Shown here in pieces: positions 44,004-52,352 of a stretch of DNA of 55,326 nt. Origin of the DNA: Pirellulales bacterium (lineage in GTDB: Bacteria; Planctomycetota; Planctomycetia; Pirellulales; Lacipirellulaceae); assembly GCA_028279215.1 (NCBI GenBank), contig JANQOF010000053.1, positions 1-55,326 on the forward strand, read 5' to 3'. The number at the start of each line of letters is the position of its first letter. Position 1 is the stretch's first letter. The notes beneath the pieces were generated by a model. That model was not told where the DNA came from, did not search any database, and worked only from the letters and a program-made list of their open reading frames with translations. The position numbers and the translations under genes were made by a program.

Positions 44004-45251
44004 ATGACTCGTCACAAACCGGGTTTCACGTTAGTCGAATTGTTGGTGGTCATCGCCATTATCGGCATACTCGTCGCGCTGTTGCTGCCCGCAGTGCAGG
44101 CCGCGCGTGAAGCGGCTCGGCGGTCGAACTGCGTCAACAACGTTCGCCAGTACGTTCTAGGCATTCACAACTACGAATTGGCCCACGAGCACTTGCCAGT
44201 CGGCACAACCAACGACACGGGGCCGATTCGCAATCTGCCCAAAGGTCACCACATAGGCTGGATGGCGCGGATTCTGCCGTACATTGGCGAACAGAATCGT
44301 GGCAATCACGTCGACATGACCTTGAGCGCTTATCACAAAGCGAACGACCCGGTCCGGCAAACGATCTTCAAATTACTGACCTGCCCCAGCTACCCCGGTC
44401 AGGAGTTTCCCATCTCGACCTACGCGGCCTGCCATCATGATCGCGAGGCACCAATCGACGAAGACAACAACGGGGCATTTGTGCTCAACCGGCGACTGAC
44501 CATGAGCGACATTAAGGACGGCGCTGGTTACACGATTTTCGTTGGCGAAAAGATGCCCGACCAGTTCGATCTGGGTTGGCTTTCGGGCACGCCAGCGACA
44601 CTGCGTAACGGCGGCTTCGCCTTTGGCTCTGGCGGGGGTGGCACCCAGGGCCGGGACCCGACCGAGGAAGATCTTACGTGGTACGTCGGTTACAACGAAA
44701 CGAGCGACGTCGATGAGCAATGGGATCGCGATGCGTTCGTGGCAAGCGACGACCCCGGCTATGCCATGGACGACGACGTCTTTCTCCAGAACGACGTCGA
44801 GCAAGTCGTCGAGGACGACTTCGGAGGGCAATCCGACGCAGAAATGGACAACGACGAAGACGAAGAGGCCTCGGCCGACGCTGACTCACTCGATCCAGAA
44901 GCAGCCGCCGAGGGAGACGAGCAATCGCCGGACGAGGACAACACCGATGACCTAGAGGCCGAATTCGAGGAAGGTAAGTTTGAGGACTTTGGCTTCGACG
45001 ACGGGTTCGGGACCCCTCGCGTACCAGACAAAGAAGTCGAGCCTGGTTTCTTCGCTCGTAGTCGCAAAGGAGGAAACCCGGCTGCGCCGCTTCGTGTCGG
45101 CGGTTTCGGCGGGAGTCATCCCGGCGGGGCCATCTTCGGTTTTGGCGACGGCTCGGTAACGATGCTGTACGAAGAGATGGAACCTCGTGCCTTTCGCCAG
45201 TTCGCCAATCGTCACGACGGTCAACTTCCCGAACCAGAGTACAGGTGGTAG
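44004..45251 (+). CDS. DUF1559 prepilin-like protein with long acidic insertion
   Basis: 415 aa from the ATG at 44004, preceded by GAGGAGA. Leader MTRHKPG precedes FTLVEL (Glu12 at +5), then the DUF1559 signature [16 protein letters not shown]. The core continues to about residue 230 and resumes at 346 with the closing [14 protein letters not shown] motif. Between them, residues 233-345 are extremely rich in Asp and Glu, as in [13 protein letters not shown], and look disordered. The gene is the last of the secretion-like operon, which makes it a candidate major pilin or secreted cargo. The acidic loop may bind calcium or other cations; this is an inference. Confidence 0.92.
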   Translation: MTRHKPGFTLVELLVVIAIIGILVALLLPAVQAAREAARRSNCVNNVRQYVLGIHNYELAHEHLPVGTTNDTGPIRNLPKGHHIGWMARILPYIGEQNRGNHVDMTLSAYHKANDPVRQTIFKLLTCPSYPGQEFPISTYAACHHDREAPIDEDNNGAFVLNRRLTMSDIKDGAGYTIFVGEKMPDQFDLGWLSGTPATLRNGGFAFGSGGGGTQGRDPTEEDLTWYVGYNETSDVDEQWDRDAFVASDDPGYAMDDDVFLQNDVEQVVEDDFGGQSDAEMDNDEDEEASADADSLDPEAAAEGDEQSPDEDNTDDLEAEFEEGKFEDFGFDDGFGTPRVPDKEVEPGFFARSRKGGNPAAPLRVGGFGGSHPGGAIFGFGDGSVTMLYEEMEPRAFRQFANRHDGQLPEPEYRW

Positions 45252-45324
45252 TCGCCGTATGCACCGTTAATGCTAGCAGTGCTTGGTCTTGCTGCGCGCG
45301 ACAGGTTCGACCTACCATTTCAGC

Positions 45325-45981
45325 ATGTCTGACGAACAAACCAGTGCCGACGAATCGCCGTTATCGCTCCGCCGACTTACGTCGGCGTTTGCGTCGATGC
45401 TAGGGCGACCAGCATCGCAAGATAGCGATCGCGACGTGGGCGCGCCGCGCGAAGTTCGCACCGACACGCGCACCATCACCGAGGCGCTGTTGTTTGTCGG
45501 CAGGCCTGACAACCAACCCTTATCCGCCCAGGCGATCGCCGACACCATGCGCGACGTCATGCCTGCAGAAGTACAGGCAGCAATTGCCGAACTCAACGAC
45601 GAGTATGAAGCCGAGCAATCCGCGTTTGAGATCAAGGAGTCGGCGGCCGGCTATTGCCTGGCGCTCCGGTCCGATTTCGACCGGGTCCGCCAACGGTTCT
45701 ACGGCAAAGTGCAGCAGGCAACCCTAACGCCGACGGCCATGGAAGTGCTATCAGTGGTCGCGTACCGCCAGCCAATCGAAATGAAAACCATTGACGAACT
45801 AAGAGGCCAACGAAGCCAATCGACCGTTAGTAGTTTGGTGCGTCGTGGCCTGGTACGGCTGGAACGTTCGGCCCAAAAGCCAACGACCGCCTACTATCAC
45901 ACGACCGATCGCTTTCTGCAGGTTTTTCGGTTAACCAACATCGACCAGTTGCCGCAAGCGCAAGAGTTTGACGCAGCGTGA
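45325..45981 (+). CDS. scpB: Segregation and condensation protein B
   Basis: 218 aa from the ATG at 45325. Two winged-helix domains show the ScpB pattern: ITEALLFVGRPDNQPLSAQAIADTM (about 51-75), FEIKESAAGYCLALRSDF, LTPTAMEVLSVVAYRQPIEMKTIDELRG (about 138-165) and VSSLVRRGLVRLE. The N-terminal 45 residues are a variable extension. ScpB partners with ScpA and SMC in chromosome condensation. Neither scpA nor smc is in the window. Confidence 0.95.
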   Translation: MSDEQTSADESPLSLRRLTSAFASMLGRPASQDSDRDVGAPREVRTDTRTITEALLFVGRPDNQPLSAQAIADTMRDVMPAEVQAAIAELNDEYEAEQSAFEIKESAAGYCLALRSDFDRVRQRFYGKVQQATLTPTAMEVLSVVAYRQPIEMKTIDELRGQRSQSTVSSLVRRGLVRLERSAQKPTTAYYHTTDRFLQVFRLTNIDQLPQAQEFDAA

Positions 45982-46241
45982 CGCCAGAGAGTCGATGCCA
46001 ATCACCGCGCAACCTATTTGCTAGTAGTGATTTGCGCACGGAGTTCTGGTGCCGGAAGCGGCTTTGTGAAAACACGGAAAACATGGTCTTTGGCGGTAGC
46101 GGCTGAGCCGGCGATCGGATTAGAATTCGTGGTTTCGATTCGCAAGAGCAGCTCGCCACGCTGCCGCACAAAAATGCCGTTCGCCCATCGCGCTGCCCAC
46201 CTGTTTGCTCCCCTTTTGAAACCAAGCCAACGATTGCGGTG

Positions 46242-46934
46242 ATGCAACGCGAACAAATCCGAGCGAAGCTCGCGGCAGCGGCCCCGGCCATTGCTCCGTC
46301 TATTCTGCTGTGCGACTACACACAGTTGGCGCAGGAGATTTCCAGTCTTGAGCAGGCCGGCGCGCGTCTGCTGCACTTGGATGTGATGGATGGCCATTTT
46401 GTACCCAACTTTACTTTTGGGATGACCATCGTCGAGGCGGCGCGACGATCAACCGACCTACCGCTCGATGTACACTTGATGATGGATAACCCGGGCCGCT
46501 ACCTAAGACAGTTCCGGGAAGCGGGCGCGGACGTGATTACGGTGCACGAAGAAGTATGTCACGATCAGTCGGAGTTGGCCGATCTGGTTGCCGAGATTCG
46601 CGATCTGGGCGCGCTCTCCGGCGTCGCGATCAATCCGCCTACACCTCTAGAGAGCATCGACAAGGTAGTAACCGATTGCGACTTAATCTTGTGCATGAGC
46701 GTGATGCCCGGCTTTGGTGGCCAGGAGTTCAACCCAGTGGCGCTAGAAAAGCTCGCTGCGTTGCGCGATCGCGACGATGTCACGGCATTTCTGGAAGTCG
46801 ATGGCGGCGTAAATCACGATACGATTGCCGACTGCACTCAGGCGGGGGCCAACATGCTGGTCGTTGGTTCGGCAATTTCCAGCGGCGCGGATTACAACGA
46901 GCGATTCGCTGAACTCGAACGACTCATCAAGTAG
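46242..46934 (+). CDS. rpe: Ribulose-phosphate 3-epimerase
   Basis: 230 aa. It has the family signatures IAPSILLCDYTQLAQEI, LHLDVMDGHFVPNFTFG (catalytic Asp and metal-binding His), DVHLMMDNP, VMPGFGGQEF and EVDGGVNHDTI. The enzyme interconverts ribulose 5-phosphate and xylulose 5-phosphate in the cytoplasm for the pentose phosphate pathway. The ATG at 46242 directly follows a GTG that could also serve. The 260-base gap to scpB holds no gene that I can support. Confidence 0.96.
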   Translation: MQREQIRAKLAAAAPAIAPSILLCDYTQLAQEISSLEQAGARLLHLDVMDGHFVPNFTFGMTIVEAARRSTDLPLDVHLMMDNPGRYLRQFREAGADVITVHEEVCHDQSELADLVAEIRDLGALSGVAINPPTPLESIDKVVTDCDLILCMSVMPGFGGQEFNPVALEKLAALRDRDDVTAFLEVDGGVNHDTIADCTQAGANMLVVGSAISSGADYNERFAELERLIK

Positions 46935-46977
46935 GATCTACACCCTCTGCGACGGCGCGAAGAGCGAAGTAGTCATC

Positions 46978-47574
46978 ATGAAAAGAATTGTGCTGATTCA
47001 GCCTGGAACCACCGAGTACGACAAGCAAGGTCGTGTGCAAGGCACCCTCGATGTACCGCTGAGTGAAGACGGCCGGCAACAAGTAGAAGCCCTGGCCAGC
47101 GAATTGCAGACAGCAGTCAACCCAACTGCCCTCTATGTCGCGCCTGGGCAGGCTTCGCAGCAAACTGGCGAGTTGCTTGCCCAATTGCTATCGCTCAAGC
47201 CACGCACGCTCGACAAGTTGACCAACGTCGATCAAGGGTTGTGGCAAGGCATGCTGGTCGACGACGTCAAGACCAAGCAACCCAAGGTGTTCCGGCAGTG
47301 GCTCGAGCATCCGGAAACGGTTTGTCCGCCCGAAGGCGAGACCATTCCTCACGCCTGCGAGCGCGTAAGCGACGTGGTTGAAAAGCTGGTAAAGAAGATG
47401 AAAGCCGATAGCACGCTGTTGCTGGTGGCGCCAAACCCGCTCGCAAGCGTCGTGCGGCACGTGCTGTCGGGCGCCGACTTTGGCGACCTCTGGCATGGCG
47501 ATACGACCGCCGGTAGCTGGGAGAGCTTCGAAGTGGGGAAACCAAAGGAGCAGGTCGTCGAATCGGGCGGCTAA
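46978..47574 (+). CDS. Histidine phosphatase superfamily homologue lacking catalytic residues
   Basis: 198 aa from the ATG at 46978, about 40 bases after rpe. The fold pattern of phosphoglycerate mutase-like proteins is unmistakable: LIQPGTTEYDKQGRVQGTLDVPLSEDGRQQVEALA, then YVAPGQASQQTGELLAQLL, LWQGM, RQWLEHPETVCPPEGETI and LLLVAPNPLASVVRHVLSG. But RHGxT at the start reads QPGTT, the SxxxRAxQTA arginine is missing, GxWEG reads GLWQG and the second HG reads PN. So both catalytic histidines and the supporting Arg and Glu appear to be lost. It is likely a pseudoenzyme with a structural or sensing role. Confidence 0.88.
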   Translation: MKRIVLIQPGTTEYDKQGRVQGTLDVPLSEDGRQQVEALASELQTAVNPTALYVAPGQASQQTGELLAQLLSLKPRTLDKLTNVDQGLWQGMLVDDVKTKQPKVFRQWLEHPETVCPPEGETIPHACERVSDVVEKLVKKMKADSTLLLVAPNPLASVVRHVLSGADFGDLWHGDTTAGSWESFEVGKPKEQVVESGG

Positions 47575-47680
47575 AGGTGCTTGGTGCGGCCTTTCAGGTG
47601 CGCAAATACGCCTCCCCTCCGGCTCTTGAAGTTGTTATCATCTAAACAGTTACGCTCATTACTTCCTTACCAAGGTCGGC

Positions 47681-48568
47681 ATGGCAACCGGTGAATTGAA
47701 AGCGAACCGCGACGAGCCCGACGATCCGCGCGAAGCGATCGCCGACGACGAACCTAAGCAGCACCGCCCTAAGCGCGGCGTGCCCAGCGGTTTGTGGCTG
47801 CGCTGCGAAGATTGCGGCGAGACGGTGTTCCGCAAAACCGTCGCTGAGCACATGAACGTCTGCCCGGTGTGTGGTTACCACATGTATCTTGGTGCCGCCG
47901 ACCGAATTCGCTACGTGCTCGACGATGGCACGTTTGAAGAGTGGGACACCGAGCTGACGCCGGCCGACCCACTCGAGTTCTTCGACAAAAAAGCGTATGC
48001 CGAACGGGTAGTCGCCGAGCAGAAGCGCACCGGATTGCGCGACGCGGCGATCACCGGTGCCGGTATGATTCGCGCCCGGCGGGTTGCGTTCGGTGTTACC
48101 GACTCGGCCTTCATCATGGGCAGCATGGGCTCAGTGGTCGGCGAACGACTCACGCGGTTGATCGAGCGGGCGACCGAGCAGAACCTGCCGCTAGTGATCG
48201 TTAGTGGATCGGGCGGCGGCGCGCGGATGCACGAGGGAATCCTCTCGCTCATGCAAATGGCCAAGGTGTCGGCCGCGCTTGCCAAGTACGACGCCGCCGG
48301 CGGCTTGTTCATCTCGGTGCTCACCAACCCCACCATGGGCGGCGTGGCCGCCAGCTTCGCCTCGCTGGGTGACTTGGTGTTCGCCGAACCAAAAGCGCTC
48401 ATAGGCTTCGCCGGCCCACGCACCATCAAGGCCACCATTCGCCTGGAACTGCCCGAAGGCTTCCAAACCAGCGAGTTCCTACTCGAACACGGCTACATCG
48501 ACCGCATCGTCAAACGCTCGGACATGAAAAGCGAAATCGCTCGGGCGATTGACTATTGTGGGAAGTGA
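47681..48568 (+). CDS. accD: Acetyl-CoA carboxylase carboxyltransferase subunit beta
   Basis: 295 aa. A Zn ribbon in the N-terminal part uses C42, C45, C61 and C64 (CEDC...CPVC). The crotonase-like carboxyltransferase core has the conserved [21 protein letters not shown] and [18 protein letters not shown]. With AccA it transfers carboxyl groups from biotin to acetyl-CoA in the first step of fatty acid synthesis. The first 35 residues are a charged extension. accA is not in the window. Confidence 0.97.
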   Translation: MATGELKANRDEPDDPREAIADDEPKQHRPKRGVPSGLWLRCEDCGETVFRKTVAEHMNVCPVCGYHMYLGAADRIRYVLDDGTFEEWDTELTPADPLEFFDKKAYAERVVAEQKRTGLRDAAITGAGMIRARRVAFGVTDSAFIMGSMGSVVGERLTRLIERATEQNLPLVIVSGSGGGARMHEGILSLMQMAKVSAALAKYDAAGGLFISVLTNPTMGGVAASFASLGDLVFAEPKALIGFAGPRTIKATIRLELPEGFQTSEFLLEHGYIDRIVKRSDMKSEIARAIDYCGK

Positions 48569-48583
48569 GGGGTATTGGCGCCC

Positions 48584-48832
48584 ATGGTGGTGATCGATCC
48601 ACGGAACATTGAAGTAGCCGATTCGCAAGTCATTGAGTCCTTGCGAAGAATGTCAGGTCGCGAATCGTTAGAACAAGCGCTCGAGTCGCATGAACTTGGC
48701 CGGCGACTTGTCGAGTCGGGTGTGCGTGGCGACCATCCAGGTTGGTCGGACCACGAGGTGCAAGTCGAAGTGATCCGGAGAATGCACGGTGACGCAGTCG
48801 CAGCTCTTGCAGCTCGCCGTCGAGACGCTTGA
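48584..48832 (+). CDS. Small protein paired with nucleotidyltransferase (Rv0078B-like antitoxin candidate)
   Basis: 82 aa from the ATG at 48584 (a TTG three codons earlier is possible). It is helical and ends HPGWSDHEVQVEVIRRMHGDAVAALAARRRDA. Short proteins of this kind, with an HPxWS and RRxHG pattern, occur next to nucleotidyltransferase genes and are often labelled Rv0078B-related antitoxins. The next gene starts inside it and overlaps by 44 bases, so the two are made together. It follows accD closely, but the pair is probably an accessory insertion. Confidence 0.7.
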   Translation: MVVIDPRNIEVADSQVIESLRRMSGRESLEQALESHELGRRLVESGVRGDHPGWSDHEVQVEVIRRMHGDAVAALAARRRDA

Positions 48833-49358
48833 GCGACTGAATATCAAGTACGCGCTGGTCGGCTCACTGGCTAGCAGCGCGCTGGGCGAACCTCGATTCA
48901 CCAATGACATCGACTTCGTCGTCAAACTCGACGTCTTCGACACCGCCCGACTTTGCGATGTATTCTCGAGCGATGAGTTCTGTGTGTACAAGCCGGCAGC
49001 GACCGATGAGACATTGCGCGGACGTCAATTCAACGTGCTCCACCCTGCCTCGTCCAACAAGATCGACTTCATGTTGGCCGATGATAGTGACTGGGCGAAG
49101 CGACAGTTAGACCGGCGACAACGCCGGCACGTGCTCGAAGCAGGCGAGTGCTACGTTGCAGCAGCTGAAGACATCATTCTCGGCAAACTTCTGTACTATC
49201 GAGAAGGTGGCTCAGAGAAACACCTTCGCGATATCGCGGGCATTTGGCTTCGACGTGGCGAAGAAATCGATCGAGCGTATCTTGAGAAGTCCATCCACGA
49301 ACTGGAGCTAGTCGAGGAATGGAATGCCATCCTGCGTAGGCTTCAAGACCTGGGTTAG
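48789..49358 (+). CDS. Nucleotidyltransferase-fold protein
   Basis: 189 aa, starting at a GTG (48789) inside the preceding gene. The core is YALVGSLASSALGEPRFTNDIDFVV, with G25-S26 and D40/D42 forming the GS...DxD signature of minimal nucleotidyltransferases; a third acidic residue lies in KIDFMLAD. The remainder is helical and resembles AbiEii/DUF6036-type proteins. Members are toxins in several toxin-antitoxin systems and can modify tRNA or proteins. Its stop codon overlaps the stop of the convergent symporter gene. Confidence 0.8.
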   Translation: MTQSQLLQLAVETLERLNIKYALVGSLASSALGEPRFTNDIDFVVKLDVFDTARLCDVFSSDEFCVYKPAATDETLRGRQFNVLHPASSNKIDFMLADDSDWAKRQLDRRQRRHVLEAGECYVAAAEDIILGKLLYYREGGSEKHLRDIAGIWLRRGEEIDRAYLEKSIHELELVEEWNAILRRLQDLG

Positions 49359-50725
49359 GCATCGCCTCCCGAGTTCTCCGCCTCCTCCTCGTCCCCCTCT
49401 TCATCTTTGTGATGGTAATATTCGTCCCATTCTTTCGCGTGTGGCTCACCCAGTTTGTCGACGCTCTTGGCTACCAGCATCGAAACCGCAGCGTCGCTGG
49501 TAACGTTGGCCACGGTGCGAATCATGTCGAGCACCCGATCGACGGCGAGGATCAGCGCCACGGCGGGCACCAGGTCGACTTGCGAATCGATTTGCCCGAG
49601 CACGACGACCAGCATCACCACGCCAGCGCTTGGCACGGCGGCGGTGCCGATCGACGCCAGGATGCAGGTAAAAGCAATGCCGGCGAGCTGGGCGAACGTG
49701 AGCGTGTGGTCAAACGCCTGGCAGATGAATACCGCGGCCACCGCTTGATAAAGACTCGTGCCATCCATGTTCACCGTCGCCCCGATAGGTAGCACAAAGC
49801 TGGCCACCTCTTCGTCGACCCCCAAGTGCTCTTCCACACGCTCCATGGTTACCGGCAGAGTTGCGGCGCTACTGCTGGTGGAGAAAGCCAATAGTTGGGC
49901 CGGTGCTAGCCCTTTGAAGAACCAGCCGTATCTTCGTCCGGTGAAGAGCACGACGAGTAGCGGGTAAAACCCAAAGATCATCAACCCCAAACCGCCTACC
50001 ACGCACAGGCAGTAGATCATCAACGCAATGAACACGCTCCACGACGGAGTTTGGACGACCATCGCGGCCAACAGCGCAAAGACGCCGACTGGCGCGGCAA
50101 GCATGATGAGGTGGATAAGCTTGAGAATGACGTCGTTGAGTCCATCGAAGAAGTCTTTTACCGGTTTCGCCTTCTCCGGCGGCACCAAGAGCAACCCAAC
50201 ACCAAAGAACAACACAAACACGATGACTTGCAACATGCGCCGATTATCGCTGGCCGCGGCCACGAGATTGTCGGGCACCAGGTCGACCAACGGCTGGAGC
50301 GGGCCGCGCTCTTTTTGCTCCGCCGCAATTTCAATTTTCTGCGACGCCTCTCCAGCCCACGCGTCCATAAGCGAATCACGACCCTCTTCATCGATACCTC
50401 TGCCTGGGCCCACCACCGTAGCAACCGTCAGTCCCACCGTAACCGCCACAGCGGTCGTCATTAGGTAGAGCCCAATGGTTCGGAGACCCAAGGTCGACAG
50501 CCGCGAGAGGTCTTTGAGATCGGAGATTCCCTTTAGTAGCGAGGCGATGATCAATGGCACCGCAATCAATTTCAAAGCGTTGATAAAGATGGTGCCGAAT
50601 GGCTTGATCCAGTCGGTGACGAAGTCGACACCCTTTTGCCCACCAAGCGCCAGCGCGAGCAAACCAAACACCACGCCGAGCGCCATGCCAATGAGAATCT
50701 TCCAATGCAAAGCAAGTTTCGTCAT
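49355..50725 (-). CDS. Dicarboxylate/amino acid:cation symporter (DAACS family)
   Basis: 456 aa from the ATG at 50725, preceded by AGGAC. Eight or so membrane helices and the family signatures are visible: a serine-rich stretch STSSSAATLPVTMERV in re-entrant loop 1, NMDGTSLYQAVAAVF, SIGTAAVPSAGVVML in loop 2 and DRVLDMIRTVANVTSDAA. It takes up dicarboxylates or acidic or neutral amino acids with sodium or protons. The C-terminus is a hydrophilic acidic tail (KDEEGDEEEAENSGG). A long outer loop lies near 120-160. Confidence 0.94.
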   Translation of the reverse strand: MTKLALHWKILIGMALGVVFGLLALALGGQKGVDFVTDWIKPFGTIFINALKLIAVPLIIASLLKGISDLKDLSRLSTLGLRTIGLYLMTTAVAVTVGLTVATVVGPGRGIDEEGRDSLMDAWAGEASQKIEIAAEQKERGPLQPLVDLVPDNLVAAASDNRRMLQVIVFVLFFGVGLLLVPPEKAKPVKDFFDGLNDVILKLIHLIMLAAPVGVFALLAAMVVQTPSWSVFIALMIYCLCVVGGLGLMIFGFYPLLVVLFTGRRYGWFFKGLAPAQLLAFSTSSSAATLPVTMERVEEHLGVDEEVASFVLPIGATVNMDGTSLYQAVAAVFICQAFDHTLTFAQLAGIAFTCILASIGTAAVPSAGVVMLVVVLGQIDSQVDLVPAVALILAVDRVLDMIRTVANVTSDAAVSMLVAKSVDKLGEPHAKEWDEYYHHKDEEGDEEEAENSGGDA

Positions 50726-51046
50726 CGTAAGTCCTAGCGACAAGTTGGGCGGTGGTTGCCATCAAGGTAGCCGAAAGCGGCGCGCACTGGCAGCCAACAC
50801 TGCCAACAGATTTGCCCGCCGTGACGACGGATCGACCTTCGGGGCGACGTGCTCGCAAGCATCCACGTGCTTGGCCAGCGGTCCAGTTTGGCCTTCGCAC
50901 TGGGCGGCAAATCTTTGGATTTCAGCGCAAATTCCGCTACCGTCAAAAATATCTCAAATAACCCTCTTTACCCATCCGATGTTAACTTGTGTCGCATAGG
51001 AGTCGTAGGGAAGATTTCTGAAGGGATTTACCGGGGAGTAGGGGCC
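50726..51046. other. Divergent intergenic region, 321 bp
   Basis: Between the symporter and the GAF-phosphatase-like gene. It must hold both promoters. I see no clear palindrome, terminator or small gene in it. Confidence 0.5.
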
Positions 51047-52351
51047 ATGGACCAACAAATTGGCGTATCGCCCGTGGTAGTGGATGCTAGCGTCCCACGT
51101 GTTCGCACGCCGGAGGTGGTTACCTCAGCGACTGCCGCCGGCCAGCAGTCAGTGGCCCTGGCGCGTAAAGAAAAGCTAGATCAACGCCTCGCCGCCGTGC
51201 TTCGCGGCTTCGTCGAGGGGTTTGCGTGCGACGCAGCCGATTTCTTCGTGCTCAACACCGCGAGCACTGAATTGGCAGTACGAGCGTCGTATCGTGCTGG
51301 CGAAGGTGAAGACGGCGCGGAGCGACGTTCGCTTGCCAACGCTCGCGCCGATGTAGCGGCCATGGCGGGTAGCGCCATTGTGCTGGAGGACGATATCGAA
51401 GTGGCGGGCTGGGATGTGCCCATGTGGTGCGGGGCAGCCGTTTGCCTGCCGGTCGCAAGCGACGAAACGATTCACGGCACGCTGTGGCTTTACAGTCGCG
51501 AGCCGAGGGCATTCGCCGATGCGGAACTTCAACTCGCCGAGGTAATCGCTGGTCGGCTGGCGGTGGAGTTGGAAGTAGAAGCGTGGCGTAGCGAGGCAGT
51601 TAGGTGCGACGATCCGGCACCCTGCCCCGCTGACAGCTACGACGAGTCGCCCGCCATGGCGACTTGGTCGGCAGCAGCGCCGAACATTCGAGTCGCCCGG
51701 CGGGCCGTCGCCCCGCAACTCGAAGACTGGGAGCTCGCCGGTTGGACGGTCGAAGCGGCGGCCATGTCGTTCTTCGATTGGCAAACGCTTGCCGACGGGC
51801 GAACGCTCGTCGCGGCCGGGGCGCTTGCCGAGGGAAGTGCCCCGATCGATGGCTGGTTGCAGGCCGCGCGCGTCGCCCTCCGCGCGCACGCTCCCGCCGC
51901 GCAAGACGCGGGCGAGTTGCTCACCCACGCCAATCGCACGCTGTGGCTCGCCTCGCCGGGCGGCGAAGGTTTGGCGGTAGCCGTCGCGCTGCTCGATGGC
52001 GATGGTGCGCGGACCTCCGTTGCGGCGGCAGGCGACGCGGGGTTCGCGCGGTGGCGTGCAGCCCAATGCAAGTGGAACGCGCCGAGTTGCCCGCCACTTG
52101 GCTGGTCGGAACGAGCCGTCTACGCCCAATGGGTCGACGAGTTGATGGTCCGCGAGCGGCTCCTGCTTGTAGCTACACCCGACGGCGTGCCTTCGGAGCG
52201 ATGCACGCGCCGTCTGGCAGAGCGACTCCGGCGTACCGCGCCCGAAGACATGCGGCGCATGCCGGGCAAGCGAGCGCTCCGAGTGTTCAAAGACGCAGCC
52301 ACCTGCGCGGGTTTTAGCCCGAGCGGGCTGGCCATGGTCCGACGGCGCTAA
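51047..52351 (+). CDS. GAF domain plus PP2C/SpoIIE-type phosphatase-like protein
   Basis: 434 aa from the ATG at 51047, preceded by GGGGAG. The N-terminal region (about 45-190) looks like a GAF domain (FVEGFACDAADFFVLNTAS, AVCLPVASDETIHGTLWLYSREPRAF). Residues 225-434 resemble a SpoIIE/PP2C phosphatase: DWELAGWTVEAAAMSFFDWQTLADGRTLVAAGAL, then AVALLDGDGARTSVAAAGDAGFARW and ERLLLVATPDGV. Several metal-binding Asp residues of active phosphatases are not obvious, so it may have weak or no activity. It probably works in a partner-switching or sigma-factor pathway. Its stop is one base from that of the convergent udg gene. Confidence 0.8.
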   Translation: MDQQIGVSPVVVDASVPRVRTPEVVTSATAAGQQSVALARKEKLDQRLAAVLRGFVEGFACDAADFFVLNTASTELAVRASYRAGEGEDGAERRSLANARADVAAMAGSAIVLEDDIEVAGWDVPMWCGAAVCLPVASDETIHGTLWLYSREPRAFADAELQLAEVIAGRLAVELEVEAWRSEAVRCDDPAPCPADSYDESPAMATWSAAAPNIRVARRAVAPQLEDWELAGWTVEAAAMSFFDWQTLADGRTLVAAGALAEGSAPIDGWLQAARVALRAHAPAAQDAGELLTHANRTLWLASPGGEGLAVAVALLDGDGARTSVAAAGDAGFARWRAAQCKWNAPSCPPLGWSERAVYAQWVDELMVRERLLLVATPDGVPSERCTRRLAERLRRTAPEDMRRMPGKRALRVFKDAATCAGFSPSGLAMVRRR

Positions 52352-52352
52352 A

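Noticed and set aside
46014-46397. Leftward ORF of 127 codons between scpB and rpe
   Set aside because: Part of it reads plausibly (a stretch with ELLLRIETTNSNP), but it runs into the rpe coding region, has no ribosome site and resembles no known family. It might be a decayed gene, but I cannot support it.
51176-52129. Leftward ORF of 317 codons opposite the GAF-phosphatase-like gene
   Set aside because: It is Arg-rich and without motifs; the opposite strand has a signal-transduction protein with a good ribosome site.
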